From Beroe ovata (Eukaryota; Ctenophora; Nuda; Beroida; Beroidae): 64,000 nt of DNA. The stretch spans positions 100,960-164,959 of the forward strand of contig CAMPET010000150.1 in the NCBI GenBank assembly GCA_946803715.1, written 5' to 3'. Under the pieces are notes generated by a model. That model saw only the letters and a program-made list of their open reading frames with translations, was not told the origin of the DNA and made no database searches. A program made the position numbers and the translations under genes. Below are positions 21,101 to 30,588 of this stretch, in pieces (positions within the stretch are counted from its first letter, which is position 1; each line of letters begins with the position of its first letter).

Positions 21101-22917
21101 TCGCGTTTTTGTAGTGATTGCTTCCCAGGGGAGAGAAATCGTCATTTGGGCGTGGTTTCACGGCGAGTATGAACTTTACATGAGCGTAACGAGGGTGAAT
21201 ATTTGTAGTGTGAGAGTAGGAAAGATGATTTGGTGAAAAATTAGTGTCGTAAGCGCCGGTAAAGACTCCATTAGAGACCTCCGAAAATGAAGTAGAAAAG
21301 TGTGGAGTCATTCACTTCATTTTCTACCGATGCTCAGATCAGAATTCGAAGAAATTTTTTTGTGCCATTTTCATGCAAATACCATCGATTCCCATGTATT
21401 TTTGCACACTCAATCGATTCCCTATATTGCTTCCCTGAAGCGTTGTTCAAACATCATTTTTGGCTATCCATGATCTGCAGTACAACAATATTCCACAACG
21501 CCACATTTTCCCACAGACACTCACAGCAGATGATGCTGATGCTGCTTGTGCTGAAAAACTGTCTCAGCGAACTGGGGATACTGTTCTGTACTTGGTTAAT
21601 GGGAGCACTTGTCTTTGGAACAATAATGCACTACATTGAGGTAAGGAAGGGAGATAATATGACAGCAAATTAACTATTCGGTAAGATTAACTCTGTAGGG
21701 AGATTATGGGGGGGGTGATTATGCCCCTGTTATAGTTATAGTATTAGTTCAGATTCATATCCCCTGGAAATTACATTCACGTTTCTATAAATATCTCAGT
21801 GTTTCACACTTTAGTACCTCTCATTCATGCCACAAAATGCCACTTTTTTGCAACGAGCCGTGTTTAGGTTGACGCAAGTAGCGGTTTCGACTCTGTTCTC
21901 TATGCGTGCTGGTGGGCTGCAGTTACCATGACAACAGTCGGTTACGGTGACATGACGCCCAAGACCAACATCGGTAAAGCGTTCGGCAGCATGATCTTGT
22001 TCATCAGCATGATCTACATTGCCCTTCCCATGACCCTTATCGTTAGTAAGTTTAACACGGCCCTCGAGGATTGGAAACAGGCGGAACGAACTCAGCTGTA
22101 CTACAAGAAGCAGGCACTACTCGAGCTGGAGGAGGAAAGGGGGAGGAGAGAAGCCGAGACTCTTGCGGAGGATAGAGGGGAGTGGGAGGAGAGAGGGGGA
22201 ACTGTTGAGGAGAGAGGTGGGAGTGGGAGGAGAGAGGGGGGNNNNNNNNNNNNNNNNNNNNNNNNNNNNNNNNNNNNNNNNNNNNNNNNNNNNNNNNNNN
22301 NNNNNNNNNNNNNNNNNNNNNNNNNNNNNNNNNNNNNNNNNNNNNNNNNNNNNNNNNNNNNNNNNNNNNNNNNNNNNNNNNNNNNNNNNNNNNNNNNNNN
22401 NNNNNNNNNNNNNNNNNNNNNNNNNNNNNNNNNNNNNNNNNNNNNNNNNNNNNNNNNNNNNNNNNNNNNNNNNNNNNNNNNNNNNNNNNNNNNNNNNNNN
22501 NNNNNNNNNNNNNNNNNNNNNNNNNNNNNNNNNNNNNNNNNNNNNNNNNNNNNNNNNNNNNNNNNNNNNNNNNNNNNNNNNNNNNNNNNNNNNNNNNNNN
22601 NNNNNNNNNNNNNNNNNNNNNNNNNNNNNNNNNNNNNNNNNNNNNNNNNNNNNNNNNNNNNNNNNNNNNNNNNNNNNNNNNNNNNNNNNNNNNNNNNNNN
22701 NNNNNNNNNNNNNNNNNNNNNNNNNNNNNNNNNNNNNNNNNNNNNNNNNNNNNNNNNNNNNNNNNNNNNNNNNNNNNNNNNNNNNNNNNNNNNNNNNNNN
22801 NNNNNNNNTGTGGATAGAGGGGAGTGGGAGGAGAGAGGGGGGACTGTTGAGGATAGAGGGGAGTGGGAGGAGAGAGGGGGGACTGTTGAGGAGAGAGGGG
22901 GGAGTGGGAGGGGGTGA
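18111..22917 (+). CDS. Voltage-gated potassium channel alpha subunit, Shaker (Kv1)-like
   Basis: Plasma-membrane K+ channel. Exons: 18111-18354, 18539-18648, 18748-18866, 19025-19112, 19287-19390, 19489-19576, 19761-19876, 20036-20103, 20228-20420, 21517-21640, 21868-22917. All phases join, giving 418 codons before the last exon. After a Gln/Ser/His-rich N-terminus comes the T1 domain (FNISGKRYETTYECLDKYPN, then FDAVLYYYQSDGEIYRP). S1 is in 19761-19876. S2 ends FTIDIVLRV, with Phe and Asp at the charge-transfer positions. S3 is NWFDFLAVLPFY. S4 is LRVLRLFRITRVLKLIR, with six basic residues at every third position. The pore has TMTTVGYGDMTP. S6 reads ALPMTLIVSKFN, so the Kv1 PVP hinge is replaced by PMT. 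The T1 domain lacks the zinc-site cysteines of Kv2-4, which favours Kv1. The C-terminus from 22168 is a repeat with an assembly gap, so its frame and stop are unreliable. The start at 18111 is tentative. Confidence 0.88.
20440..21441. repeat. Tandem duplication (~520-545 bp) in the Kv intron between S4 and S5 exons
   Basis: Copy 1 runs about 20440-20900 and copy 2 about 20956-21441. Shared landmarks are 'ttagaattttc' (20440/20956), 'tttcacggcgagtatgaact' and 'gtggagtcattcacttcatt' (20758/21302). The copies are diverged, with several indels, so the event is older than the 118-bp repeat. It accounts for nearly all of the gene's largest intron. Confidence 0.8.
22168..22917. repeat. 39-bp coding minisatellite (purine-only strand) interrupted by an assembly gap
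   Basis: The unit 'gaggatagaggggagtggga...' is 39 bp and encodes 13 residues (EDRGEWEERGGTV) in the Kv frame. It is visible on both sides of the N run. The + strand is nearly all G and A. One unit just before the gap carries 2 extra bases, which shifts the reading to GSGRR-type residues. Confidence 0.85.
22242..22808. other. Assembly gap (567 N)
   Basis: A run of N inside the coding minisatellite of the Kv gene. Its length happens to be a multiple of three, but it may be an estimate, so the reading frame across it cannot be inferred. Confidence 0.99.
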
Positions 22918-23159
22918 GTGAGGATACTGTTGTCGTCATATCGTGATCTTCATATTGTACGTGTGCAGTTTTCCATCTTCGGAGGAAAAGTTGACCTTTT
23001 TATTATAATATGGCGTATAGTGCTTCCGGGTTATTAAGATATGATTCAATTAGAATAGTAATTGTTCTGTTGACCGACCTATGCACCCATCATACAAAGT
23101 CACGTGATGAGTCACATGTGTGAAATATCACGTGGCATGTCACATGATCTACTAGTGTA

Positions 23160-23222
23160 GTAATACCACGAGTACTAGAAACGAGTGCCGAAGGCACGAG
23201 TTTCTAGTACGAGTGATATTAC
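23160..23222. repeat. Imperfect palindrome with GTGCCGAAGGCAC core
   Basis: The arms GTAATACCACGAGTACTAG and the matching right arm are complementary except at 'cgag' blocks, which are repeated directly in both arms. The core is 'gagtgccgaaggcacgag'. A second copy with the same core (gagtgccgaaggcaggag) lies at 24061-24125, about 900 bp away, pointing to a mobile or repeat family or to the two ends of one element. Confidence 0.6.
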
Positions 23223-23770
23223 GAGCTAATTTCTCGGCACATTCACCCATAGAATAGGTGAAGTCAAAAAATTTTCCGAAAAGGTCCCAAAGGTCAATTT
23301 TTAAGGAACTTCATGCCACGTGACTTTGAATCACGCTTTTCGACCAATAAGAATACTGACACGAGGGGTCCCACCAGCCACCTGTATATCTCGGGTTCAC
23401 TGTGCTCCAATGAGAGCCCTGCAGTGTGGTGACCACGTGATTAAATTCTGCTGTGACGGGAAATTTATTTAAGATTAGGCCTGAAATTGGTATTTCACTG
23501 GTGATACTCAGCAGTCATCGGTGACTATTTTCGAGTAATATGCTCTGTGCGCGATTACTTGGTAATAGGCCACGCTCCACAATGTTAACCTATGATAATT
23601 AACTGTGACTATTTTTCGGTAATAGCACGGCTCCATCAAGACTATAGAGGGGAGAGGAGTATCACGTTTATATCATAGAGGACAAGCCGCAAGCGTGTCA
23701 TGATTCAATTCTATCTATAGTTAGTTGTCCTAGTAGCACGCATTCCCTGTTGTTTTTGTTGCAAGAATCA

Positions 23771-24058
23771 CAAACTTTCTCACCTGCAGCTCATCAGGCT
23801 TGCTCATCAGGCTTGCTCATCAGGCTTGTCAATTAAGTGATTAGGTGAAGTTCATATTAGGTTTTTAACTTGACTTCATTTGAGTGATTTGCTGCGTGCA
23901 GGGTTATTGTATGCCACGTGACATAAAACGTTCCACCTGATTCTGTCACATGTTATTTTGTGTCACTCGTGGCCTTGTCATGATGGGACACGTATTGACC
24001 TCGTGACAGACTCGTAACCCCAGCGAAAAATTTGATGAGCTGCAGGTGAGAAAGTTTG
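23771..24058. repeat. Candidate foldback element with perfect 26-bp terminal inverted repeats
   Basis: The segment 23771-23796 (starting CAAACTTTCTCACCTGCAGC) is the exact reverse complement of 24033-24058. The 236-bp interior holds three 14-bp tandem repeats next to the left arm and no ORF. It fits a small non-autonomous DNA element; no clear target-site duplication is seen. Confidence 0.65.
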
Positions 24059-24060
24059 AG

Positions 24061-24125
24061 TAGTTATTGGTCGAGTGATAGAATCGAGTGCCGAAGGCAG
24101 GAGATTTTATCACGAGACTAATAAC
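24061..24125. repeat. Second copy of the GTGCCGAAGGC-core palindrome
   Basis: Runs TAGTTATTGG ... CTAATAAC with inner pairs GTGATA/TATCAC around the core 'cgagtgccgaaggcagg'. It is related to 23160-23222, has the same orientation and lies directly beside the 26-bp inverted-repeat element. Confidence 0.55.
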
Positions 24126-24509
24126 GCTCTAATTTTTCGAGTATGTATATTTATGCATCTGGCCGCATGAAAAAATTCGACAAAACCATGCATTTTCATG
24201 CACTTCCAGCCACGTGATTCGAGAGACCAATAGCAGCACGCTATCAGCCCAGCATGACAGTGCCTCCTGATTCCAACGCTCAGTAACGTGACCATAATGC
24301 CCCTATACTATTGGTGTCTGGTGTTCATCCTGTGATCCCTGTAATTTCATTTGCGACACGTGCTTTGGTGAGATTCTACAAGCGAAAATTACCAAGACGC
24401 GAATAATAATTGTCCGTGTCAGAATACACCGACAACGTGTTGTCGGTGCATTCTGACATAGAATCTATGATATCTGATACCGTTCAATAACTGAAACGCG
24501 AATAGTAAT

Positions 24510-24605
24510 CAGGGATGGAGGAAGCGGGTGGGCCAGTAGGGCCATGGCCCTAGTGCGTTTCAGAGTGGTAGGGCCAGAATATACTTTGGCCCTACTGCTA
24601 TTCAG
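24510..24605. mobile_element. Possible hAT-type transposon end remnant
   Basis: 'CAGGGATGGAGGAAGCGGG' followed by a 'gggccatggccct' palindrome resembles the terminal inverted repeats of many invertebrate hAT elements. No opposite end, target duplication or transposase is found in the window, so this is a weak call. Confidence 0.25.
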
Positions 24606-24951
24606 ACCTAAGTTCATAATTTCAATGTTTGTTCTACGACATTTGTTTGGTTCGGATAGGATCTCTTTCTATAAACTTCAATAATGGGGCAATTGTTTAC
24701 ATAAGTCATGGCTCATGACTCAGTGGATTGGGCTAAATTAGATAAGGTGCGATGAGGCAACACTCTTAAGTTTCCCTTAACAAAGTAACAAATGGCAATC
24801 CATGTTTATCATGTTTTTATGATACTACATGTCACACATTATTATCTATCGAGGCCATGTGACTATAGTATACGGATGTAANCCTCCCTCCCTTCGCATA
24901 GATCGTATCACTGACATATCAGTTTTCCCCACACAAGTATAGCGACTTGTC

Positions 24952-26454
24952 ATGACCGATTCAGTACCACCTATCTCCCTTGAATCAATCTCATGTGACG
25001 AAAAGGTCGATTCTCCTTCTTCCACCCCGCCCAATGGGTATAGAAACTGCACCAAGCTCTTCTGGTTTTCGGCCCTCGCCGCGGGCCTCGGTAGCGGGTT
25101 CCAACACGGTTACGCCCTGTCCATCGTGGCCAATACCAGCCCGATAATCAAGGAGATATTTGGCATCTCCGATATGTATCTCAGTGCAATTGTAAGCGGG
25201 AACGCATTAGGTGCTATCATTGGGGCACTTACAGCGGGATATCTTGCCGATAAACTAGGCAGGCGGAAAGCTATTCTCGTCAATACGATCTTTTCAAATG
25301 CGGGCTGGATTCTCATGGCATGTGCGCCCTCAGAGCACGTATTTCTTCTCGGTAGAATACTAGCGGGGTTTGGCGTTGGTGCTGGATCCTCACTTTCCAA
25401 CATCTTCAATTCCGAAATTTCCCACTCCTCAATCAGAGGTTCAATCGGTTCACTGTACGGTGTTTTTATCGGTTTTGGGGCGCTTGTTGCCTATCTGATT
25501 ACTTTCCCACGTGTCATTGAGTCAGGCGATATCGGTTGGAGGCTAGCGTATGCTTTTCCCATGATATTCGTCCTATTCCAGGACATTATCTTCTCCATTT
25601 GTCCCGAAACTCCGGTCTATCTCGCCCATATGAAGAGTGATTTAACAAGTGCCGTTGAATCTCTGTCCAAATTCCGGAAGCACATCCCGGTTGGAGAGGT
25701 AGAGGATCTCAAAGAGTTGGCCGAGAAGGATGAGTCGGACGAAGAGGTGGTGAGTCTGGTCGAGATCTTGTCGGATTCTGGCCATCGGTTAGCCCTCATT
25801 ATAGGTGTGATTCTTCACATGACACAGCAACTGAGCGGGATTAGTGCTGTGATGTCCTATACTCCCGCCATTTTTACTGCTGCAGATGTAACTGACCCCG
25901 TGCTGGCATCAGCAGGAACGGGACTTGTTAACCTCGTTACTGCTGCTGTAGCGGGGGCGGTGGCCGATAGAGCGGGCCGGCGCCTCATCATGATCACCGG
26001 TCTTGTTGTCATGGTGATATCACAGATCGGAATAGCGGTATCTCAGTCATGCTCAGGCTCGGAACAGCTACTGGGGAGTGAGTGCGGTGGCTCGTGGACG
26101 GGCGATGTGGCGCTCGTGGCAATGTTTGTGTACCAGGCGGGATTTGCGCCAAGTCTCGGTACTGTCCTGTGGATGTATGTGACGGAAATAACAGAACCGG
26201 GTGCCAGGGGCAAGACCAACACGATCTGTGTGACAGTTAACTGGATTCTTGTTATGGTTGTGGTGTTCACATACGACTCAATCGACAAAGCCCTACAGCC
26301 CAATACATTCTTCTTATTTGCAGCAATTCTCTCGCTGCTACTGGTCATCATTGTTCTAATCATGCCGGAAACTAGGAAGAAGAATATTCGGGAGATATCT
26401 GAAGAGGTGCGGGAACAATCTCAACGGATCCCTCCGATTGTATTCAGAATGTGA
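24952..26454 (+). CDS. Sugar-porter-type MFS transporter (SLC2A-like), intronless
   Basis: A single uninterrupted 500-codon ORF for a 12-helix membrane carrier. The first ~32 residues are a soluble N-terminal tail. Sugar-porter hallmarks appear in order: ADKLGRRKA between helices 2 and 3, GRILAGFGVGAGSS in helix 4, PETPVYL after helix 6, a charged central loop (EDLKELAEKDESDEE), QQLSGISAVMSYTPAIF in helix 7, ADRAGRRLI between helices 8 and 9, and PETRKKNIREI after helix 12. The usual helix-10 GPxPxPW is replaced by APSLGTVLWMYVTE, so it is divergent and the substrate cannot be named; hexose is a guess from the family. All the other well-supported genes here have introns, so a retroposed origin is possible. 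The start is the first ATG of the frame; a stray N at 24882 lies upstream. Confidence 0.88.
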   Translation: MTDSVPPISLESISCDEKVDSPSSTPPNGYRNCTKLFWFSALAAGLGSGFQHGYALSIVANTSPIIKEIFGISDMYLSAIVSGNALGAIIGALTAGYLADKLGRRKAILVNTIFSNAGWILMACAPSEHVFLLGRILAGFGVGAGSSLSNIFNSEISHSSIRGSIGSLYGVFIGFGALVAYLITFPRVIESGDIGWRLAYAFPMIFVLFQDIIFSICPETPVYLAHMKSDLTSAVESLSKFRKHIPVGEVEDLKELAEKDESDEEVVSLVEILSDSGHRLALIIGVILHMTQQLSGISAVMSYTPAIFTAADVTDPVLASAGTGLVNLVTAAVAGAVADRAGRRLIMITGLVVMVISQIGIAVSQSCSGSEQLLGSECGGSWTGDVALVAMFVYQAGFAPSLGTVLWMYVTEITEPGARGKTNTICVTVNWILVMVVVFTYDSIDKALQPNTFFLFAAILSLLLVIIVLIMPETRKKNIREISEEVREQSQRIPPIVFRM

Positions 26455-26963
26455 TCATTCTAAACGACATTCTGATAGTGATAGCGAGGTAATCAATATC
26501 ATGAGCAAATCGTGACCTTACTCCTATCCATGAAGATCAACATGAAATTTATGTTTGAAAGTCAATATTCTTTGGACAGCGGGCCCGAATTGCGAATGCA
26601 TTTCGGAAGGTTGAATGTTGTAATTTCTGTGAGATTTGAGAATTTGATGCCATATATGACGTCTGAATGAATGAATGAAAATCAACGCTTGAATGAATTT
26701 GACGGCTTGTCTTACTCTTATAAAGTACTGTACTACTGTAGGTATCTGACGGAAATTTCTTTCATTTCGATGTTATATTTGGATATTTTTATCACATTTT
26801 CATACATTTTTTTAATCCAGGTGGTATTTCATTTGATTTCAATATTTCATGCGCATGGTGCAGATTTGGTAATCAAATTAGATGATTCAATAAAATCGTT
26901 ACCATTGATTCCGTTTCATATTATTTTGCTGTTGCAAATTCATTTCAAAATTTGCTCAATATT
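26455..26963. other. Intergenic spacer
   Basis: AT-rich 3' flank of the transporter and 5' flank of the ShKT gene. No feature is seen. Confidence 0.5.
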
Positions 26964-28375
26964 ATGATGTTGTGCCGATATCTCTCTTCTCTTCTGCTAG
27001 GATCGATATGGCTCATCCAGTTCGGTTGCCATGGTAACGAAATCATCTGCGAATCGCTACGAGATTTGGATGTCCAATGCGACGGTTGGCGGGCTTTGGT
27101 GAGTAGATTTTCGTTTGGATGAGAAATAATTTTGAATTTTATGATGGCATCACTTCATCACTCTCACCATCCTTTTTTGCTGCAACTTTTCCATATATTC
27201 CTCACAACATGGCTGTCTCACATCCCTCTCTTATTTTCCAGGGACATTGCGACCCCGAGTCATTGTATCATGGGCCTGCTCTTGAGATTTGCCCGAGTAG
27301 TTGCAACGGATGTGGCTTCCAGTTCACACCCATAGGTCGGTATCGCATTGGCGTTTGAAACTCAACTTCTGTCATGGTACTTGACAGAAATTGGGTTGGG
27401 AGTTCTTCAAAATTCTCATCACTTAGCCGTATCAATATTCATCATCCCACAGTCCACACCTTTTCGCACAACTGAATCTTATTTGTATACCATCTCAGAG
27501 GACTGTGACGATCTAACGGACAACTTTGCTCATTGTAGACTATGGGCTCTCTCTGGACATTGCTCATTCAACGATAATCACCACGGGTACCTAACAAATT
27601 AGAGTAATAACTGCTCCTTTATAATTGTGCTCAATATCATGATGGAACTGATAGGAGCATGGCCATGTCTATCAAACTCGATGAATTCTTTGAACAATCT
27701 AAAAATAGAATAAGATTCGACCCTTCCATTCCCATCGATTCCCCTGTACAACTACACTGCACAGTGCACACCCAACTCATTCCTCTAATGCACACCCCAG
27801 GTACATGATGGAGGAGTGTGCGTACTCGTGTGCAGGGTGTGCACCACACCTTTACTCTGACGATGAAGAGTGTGCGCGGCTCAGCGATTACCACGTGCAG
27901 TGTGAGAAGTGGGCGGATGAGGGATTGTGTACGGGGGACTCGACCCTCAATATGTGAGTAGAACTATGCAACTTTACCGTTACGAGTTAAGTTGCATTTG
28001 GAGTTGACCTCAAATGACGAGGGCCTGTCCTTCTATTGTAAATTTGGCTGAATTCCAATTCTTATCAGATTTGTTAAGGAACACTGCTCCTATTCATGCC
28101 ATGGATGTTTGAAAGGTAGCGCCTTTTCGATCCTTCACTGGATAATCCACTAATCCAGTGTAGAATACTGGATTTGCAAAAAATCTTCTTTTGGAAACTG
28201 TGGGTGTGACTATGATAACGATTGATCATTTTACCCGTTTTCAGAAGTCTGTGCGGTTGCTAAGGACGTTAGTGTGTACTGTTCAGAGTACTACGCACGA
28301 GGGTGGTGTGATCCCAAACATTACTACTACAGACACATCATTGGGGACTGTGAAGCAACTTGCAATGACTGCTAG
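26964..28375 (+). CDS. Secreted protein of four tandem ShKT domains
   Basis: Exons: 26964-27098, 27242-27335, 27499-27586, 27801-27953, 28069-28115, 28245-28375. All phases join, giving 215 aa. The start MMLCRYLSSLLLGSIWLIQF is a clear signal peptide, probably cut near Gly24. The rest is four back-to-back modules of about 44 residues, each with the six ShKT cysteines: ICESLRDLDVQCDGWRALGH..., DCDDLTDNFAHCRLWALSGH..., ECARLSDYHVQCEKWADEGL..., VCAVAKDVSVYCSEYYARGW.... Each ends C-x-x-x/(P-S-S)-C-x-x-C (CPSSCNGC, CAYSCAGC, CSYSCHGC, CEATCNDC), and the stop follows the last cysteine at once. ShKT modules occur in many animal extracellular proteins as binding or ion-channel-modulating folds and also in peptide toxins. 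With no protease or other catalytic domain, the function is open. The Lys-Tyr pair of channel-blocking ShK peptides is not evident. Confidence 0.88.
27025..27038 (+). promoter_or_regulatory. X-box (RFX-site) match in the ShKT first exon
   Basis: GTTGCCATGGTAAC fits GTNRCC(N0-3)RGYAAC. It lies 61 bp downstream of the start codon, inside coding sequence (Gly-Cys-His-Gly-Asn). Proximal position is compatible with regulation, but chance is possible. Confidence 0.3.
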
Positions 28376-28429
28376 ATTTTGGGAAACATTTCCAATTCCA
28401 TAGAACAGTAGCACACTGATGACATTCGT

Positions 28430-29420
28430 TTCTCAGGTCTTATCTGACCACTGGTTCTCGCGCGCGCGTCTTCATCGTTTCCAGTTTCGGCCTTCGATGA
28501 AAGCGCGCGCGAGAAACTGAGGTCAGATGAAGTCTGACAAATTGCAAACATTCCTAAAATAAATAACACTGGTGACAAGTGGATAGGACAGAAACGCAAA
28601 TAGGATTGAGGATATTGATTCATCCAGTCACTATCACATATCAGTGATAGGATCATCAGGATTGTCATTGAGGATGAAAGACTAGACTTTCGAGCGCGGC
28701 TTATCGATGATATTGATCGACTCGATCGAGATCGATGATAGACCCTGTCGAGAATTTCGTTTTGCGCGCGCGCGGCTCAAACTTATTCTCAGTTATTCTT
28801 CGCATAATAAATATAATGCTATTGCTATATGAGTATGGGTTATTTTGCCGGATGCTATGTTCATGTTCTTTGTTATTATTAATTAAAATTTGTTATCTTT
28901 CCAGGGCCGCGTCTATAAAATTCAATTACACTTTATCATGATCATCGATGATGTTGATAATGTGTTATGATACAAGTCAGTCGTCAGATTGTTTTGATGT
29001 TACCTGACCTTTTTCTTGCGCGCAGTACGCGCACCTTCATCGAACTCGAAGGCTGAGACAAACGCCTTCGATGAAGGCGCGCGCGGTGCGCGTTGTCAAA
29101 TGTTACATGTAACCTGACGGCTGACCTGTTTCTTTCGCGCGCATTCATCGAAGGCCGAAACAATAACATGACAGGCCTGTTTCAGTATTTTGGCCTTCAA
29201 TGGAGGCGCGGCGCACGAAACACTGAAACAGGTCAGGTAATATCTGACAATGACAACGCACAATGCCGCGCACAAGAAACAGGTCAGATAACATCTGACA
29301 AAGTCAGATACTGACATGATAGATTTTATCTGACCTGTTTCTCGCGGCGCGCGCGCGCGCGATATAATAGAAACATAAACGCAGACTCAGAGGTCGGATA
29401 ATCGGATTGGATAACAATAA
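28430..29420. repeat. Second cluster of CG-rich foldback repeats
   Basis: Contains at least four type A hairpin copies or fragments (about 28455-28545, 28995-29110, 29115-29240 and 29245-29350) with the shared 'gacctgtttctcgcgcg', 'ccttcgatgaa' and 'acatctgacaa' modules. A type B fragment (gatgatagaccctgtcgaga, 28730-28795) sits among them. Copies are diverged and partly nested. No coding capacity is seen. Confidence 0.75.
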
Positions 29421-29782
29421 CAAAAATCTGACAAATGCGCGCGTGAGAAGGAGCGGCAAAAATTCCCTTGAAAAAACTAAAGACGGAGCTTCTTAAGGAC
29501 TTCGGACTTAATCTTAAACTTGCAGTTCAGAATTTCAGTTTCACTGTTCTTTGCTCTGAGAGTGAGTCTGTCTGCTGTCTGATTGTAATTCAATTGGTGA
29601 TATTACTGATTCACTGCGGTATGATATTGGTACCAAACAATGCTTCAGCTTGAACTTGACAAGATGAACTGATGTGGCTTGATGACTTGTGACGTCGCGT
29701 TGATCATCCCTTGCACATTGCAGTTGTAGTTGTAGTTAAAGTTAAACATCGCCTAGCTCCCCGAAAAGTTTAAGTTTATACC

Positions 29783-29956
29783 ATGAGCAAATTACCAGGA
29801 ACCCCCAGTCAGGAGCAGCTGCTATTGGAGACACATTTCAGGATCTCCTCCATCAGATTATCTGACAAGGTATCGCCCTCATTCAGGATCAAGTCTTGGG
29901 TTGAGATTATGTCTGTATTCGTACAGTTTGGTATCCTACAAAATATACACCAGTGA
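29783..29956 (+). CDS. Small ORF or first exon of unknown protein
   Basis: A 57-codon ORF starting MSKLPGTPSQEQLLLETHFR, with coding-like composition in its first 29 codons and a good donor (gtatcg) after LSDK at 29870. No downstream exon joins it in phase convincingly, so it may be a short gene, a first exon or chance. It is not recognised as any family. Confidence 0.2.
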   Translation: MSKLPGTPSQEQLLLETHFRISSIRLSDKVSPSFRIKSWVEIMSVFVQFGILQNIHQ

Positions 29957-30588
29957 TCAATTCCCTTTGTTATTGTTAATCAGATTGAAAATGAATAGGA
30001 TTATAGGAGTCAGATTGAATACGACTATGATTCAGATTACAGGGGTATGTAACGAAACTCACCTATTCTTATCAGTTAAGCGTCCAATAGCGCTGGTCAG
30101 ACCATTGGATATGGAGAAAATGCTAGTCTGCGATGAGGAGAGCATGCTGGCAGACGCTTCCTGAAACAGATGCGATGTTGAAATTGAATGACGGATGTCC
30201 ATGTCATCAGTGACAGTCGTCAGTCATGGGAATGAAATACATCGATGAATGCGAAACTGATAGGGGATTTCGGTTTAGCAATAGCATCATCAGACCACTA
30301 TGTTCTGTGACCTGTGACCTGTCGTTATGGATCTTATTCCATAGCACTATCATCAGATTCAGAAACACGCAGGCCCTCACCATATCGACATCATCTTGGG
30401 CCGTCAAGTCGGACAGTATGGGAGACATGATGACATCACTGGATGATGACGTCACCGCCAAATCGTCTTCTGTTGTCACCTCAACCAGATCATCTGGAAT
30501 ACATTAAGGCGGGACTCAGTTCACAGCAATGCACTAAATTGAGTTCATATACTACTCAGAGTTGTACTAGAAGTCCGAGATCATACTC
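29957..30588. other. Unassigned stretch beyond the RFX 3' end
   Basis: Includes ORF pieces on the + strand ending 'MLADAS' (30163) and 'TRSSGIH' (30507) with coding-like Ser/Asp composition, but no splice-consistent model can be built. It probably includes the 3' UTR of the RFX gene on the minus strand. Confidence 0.3.

Larger units (their letters stand above)
22918..24951. other. Intergenic region rich in inverted-repeat elements
   Basis: No gene is seen. The stretch holds a palindrome at 23160-23222, a related one at 24061-24125, a 26-bp inverted repeat enclosing 23771-24058, three 14-bp direct repeats (gctcatcaggcttg, 23790-23830), a possible hAT-type end at 24510 and several CACGTG sites. 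The promoter of the downstream transporter must lie near its right end. Confidence 0.6.

Noticed and set aside
22242-22808. Treating the N run as coding because 567 is a multiple of three
   Set aside because: Gap length may be estimated and a neighbouring repeat unit already shifts frame, so the joined reading is not evidence.
26964-28375. Calling the ShKT gene a toxin
   Set aside because: The domain is widespread in ordinary secreted proteins; a four-module array without the channel-blocking Lys-Tyr pair gives no direct sign of toxicity.
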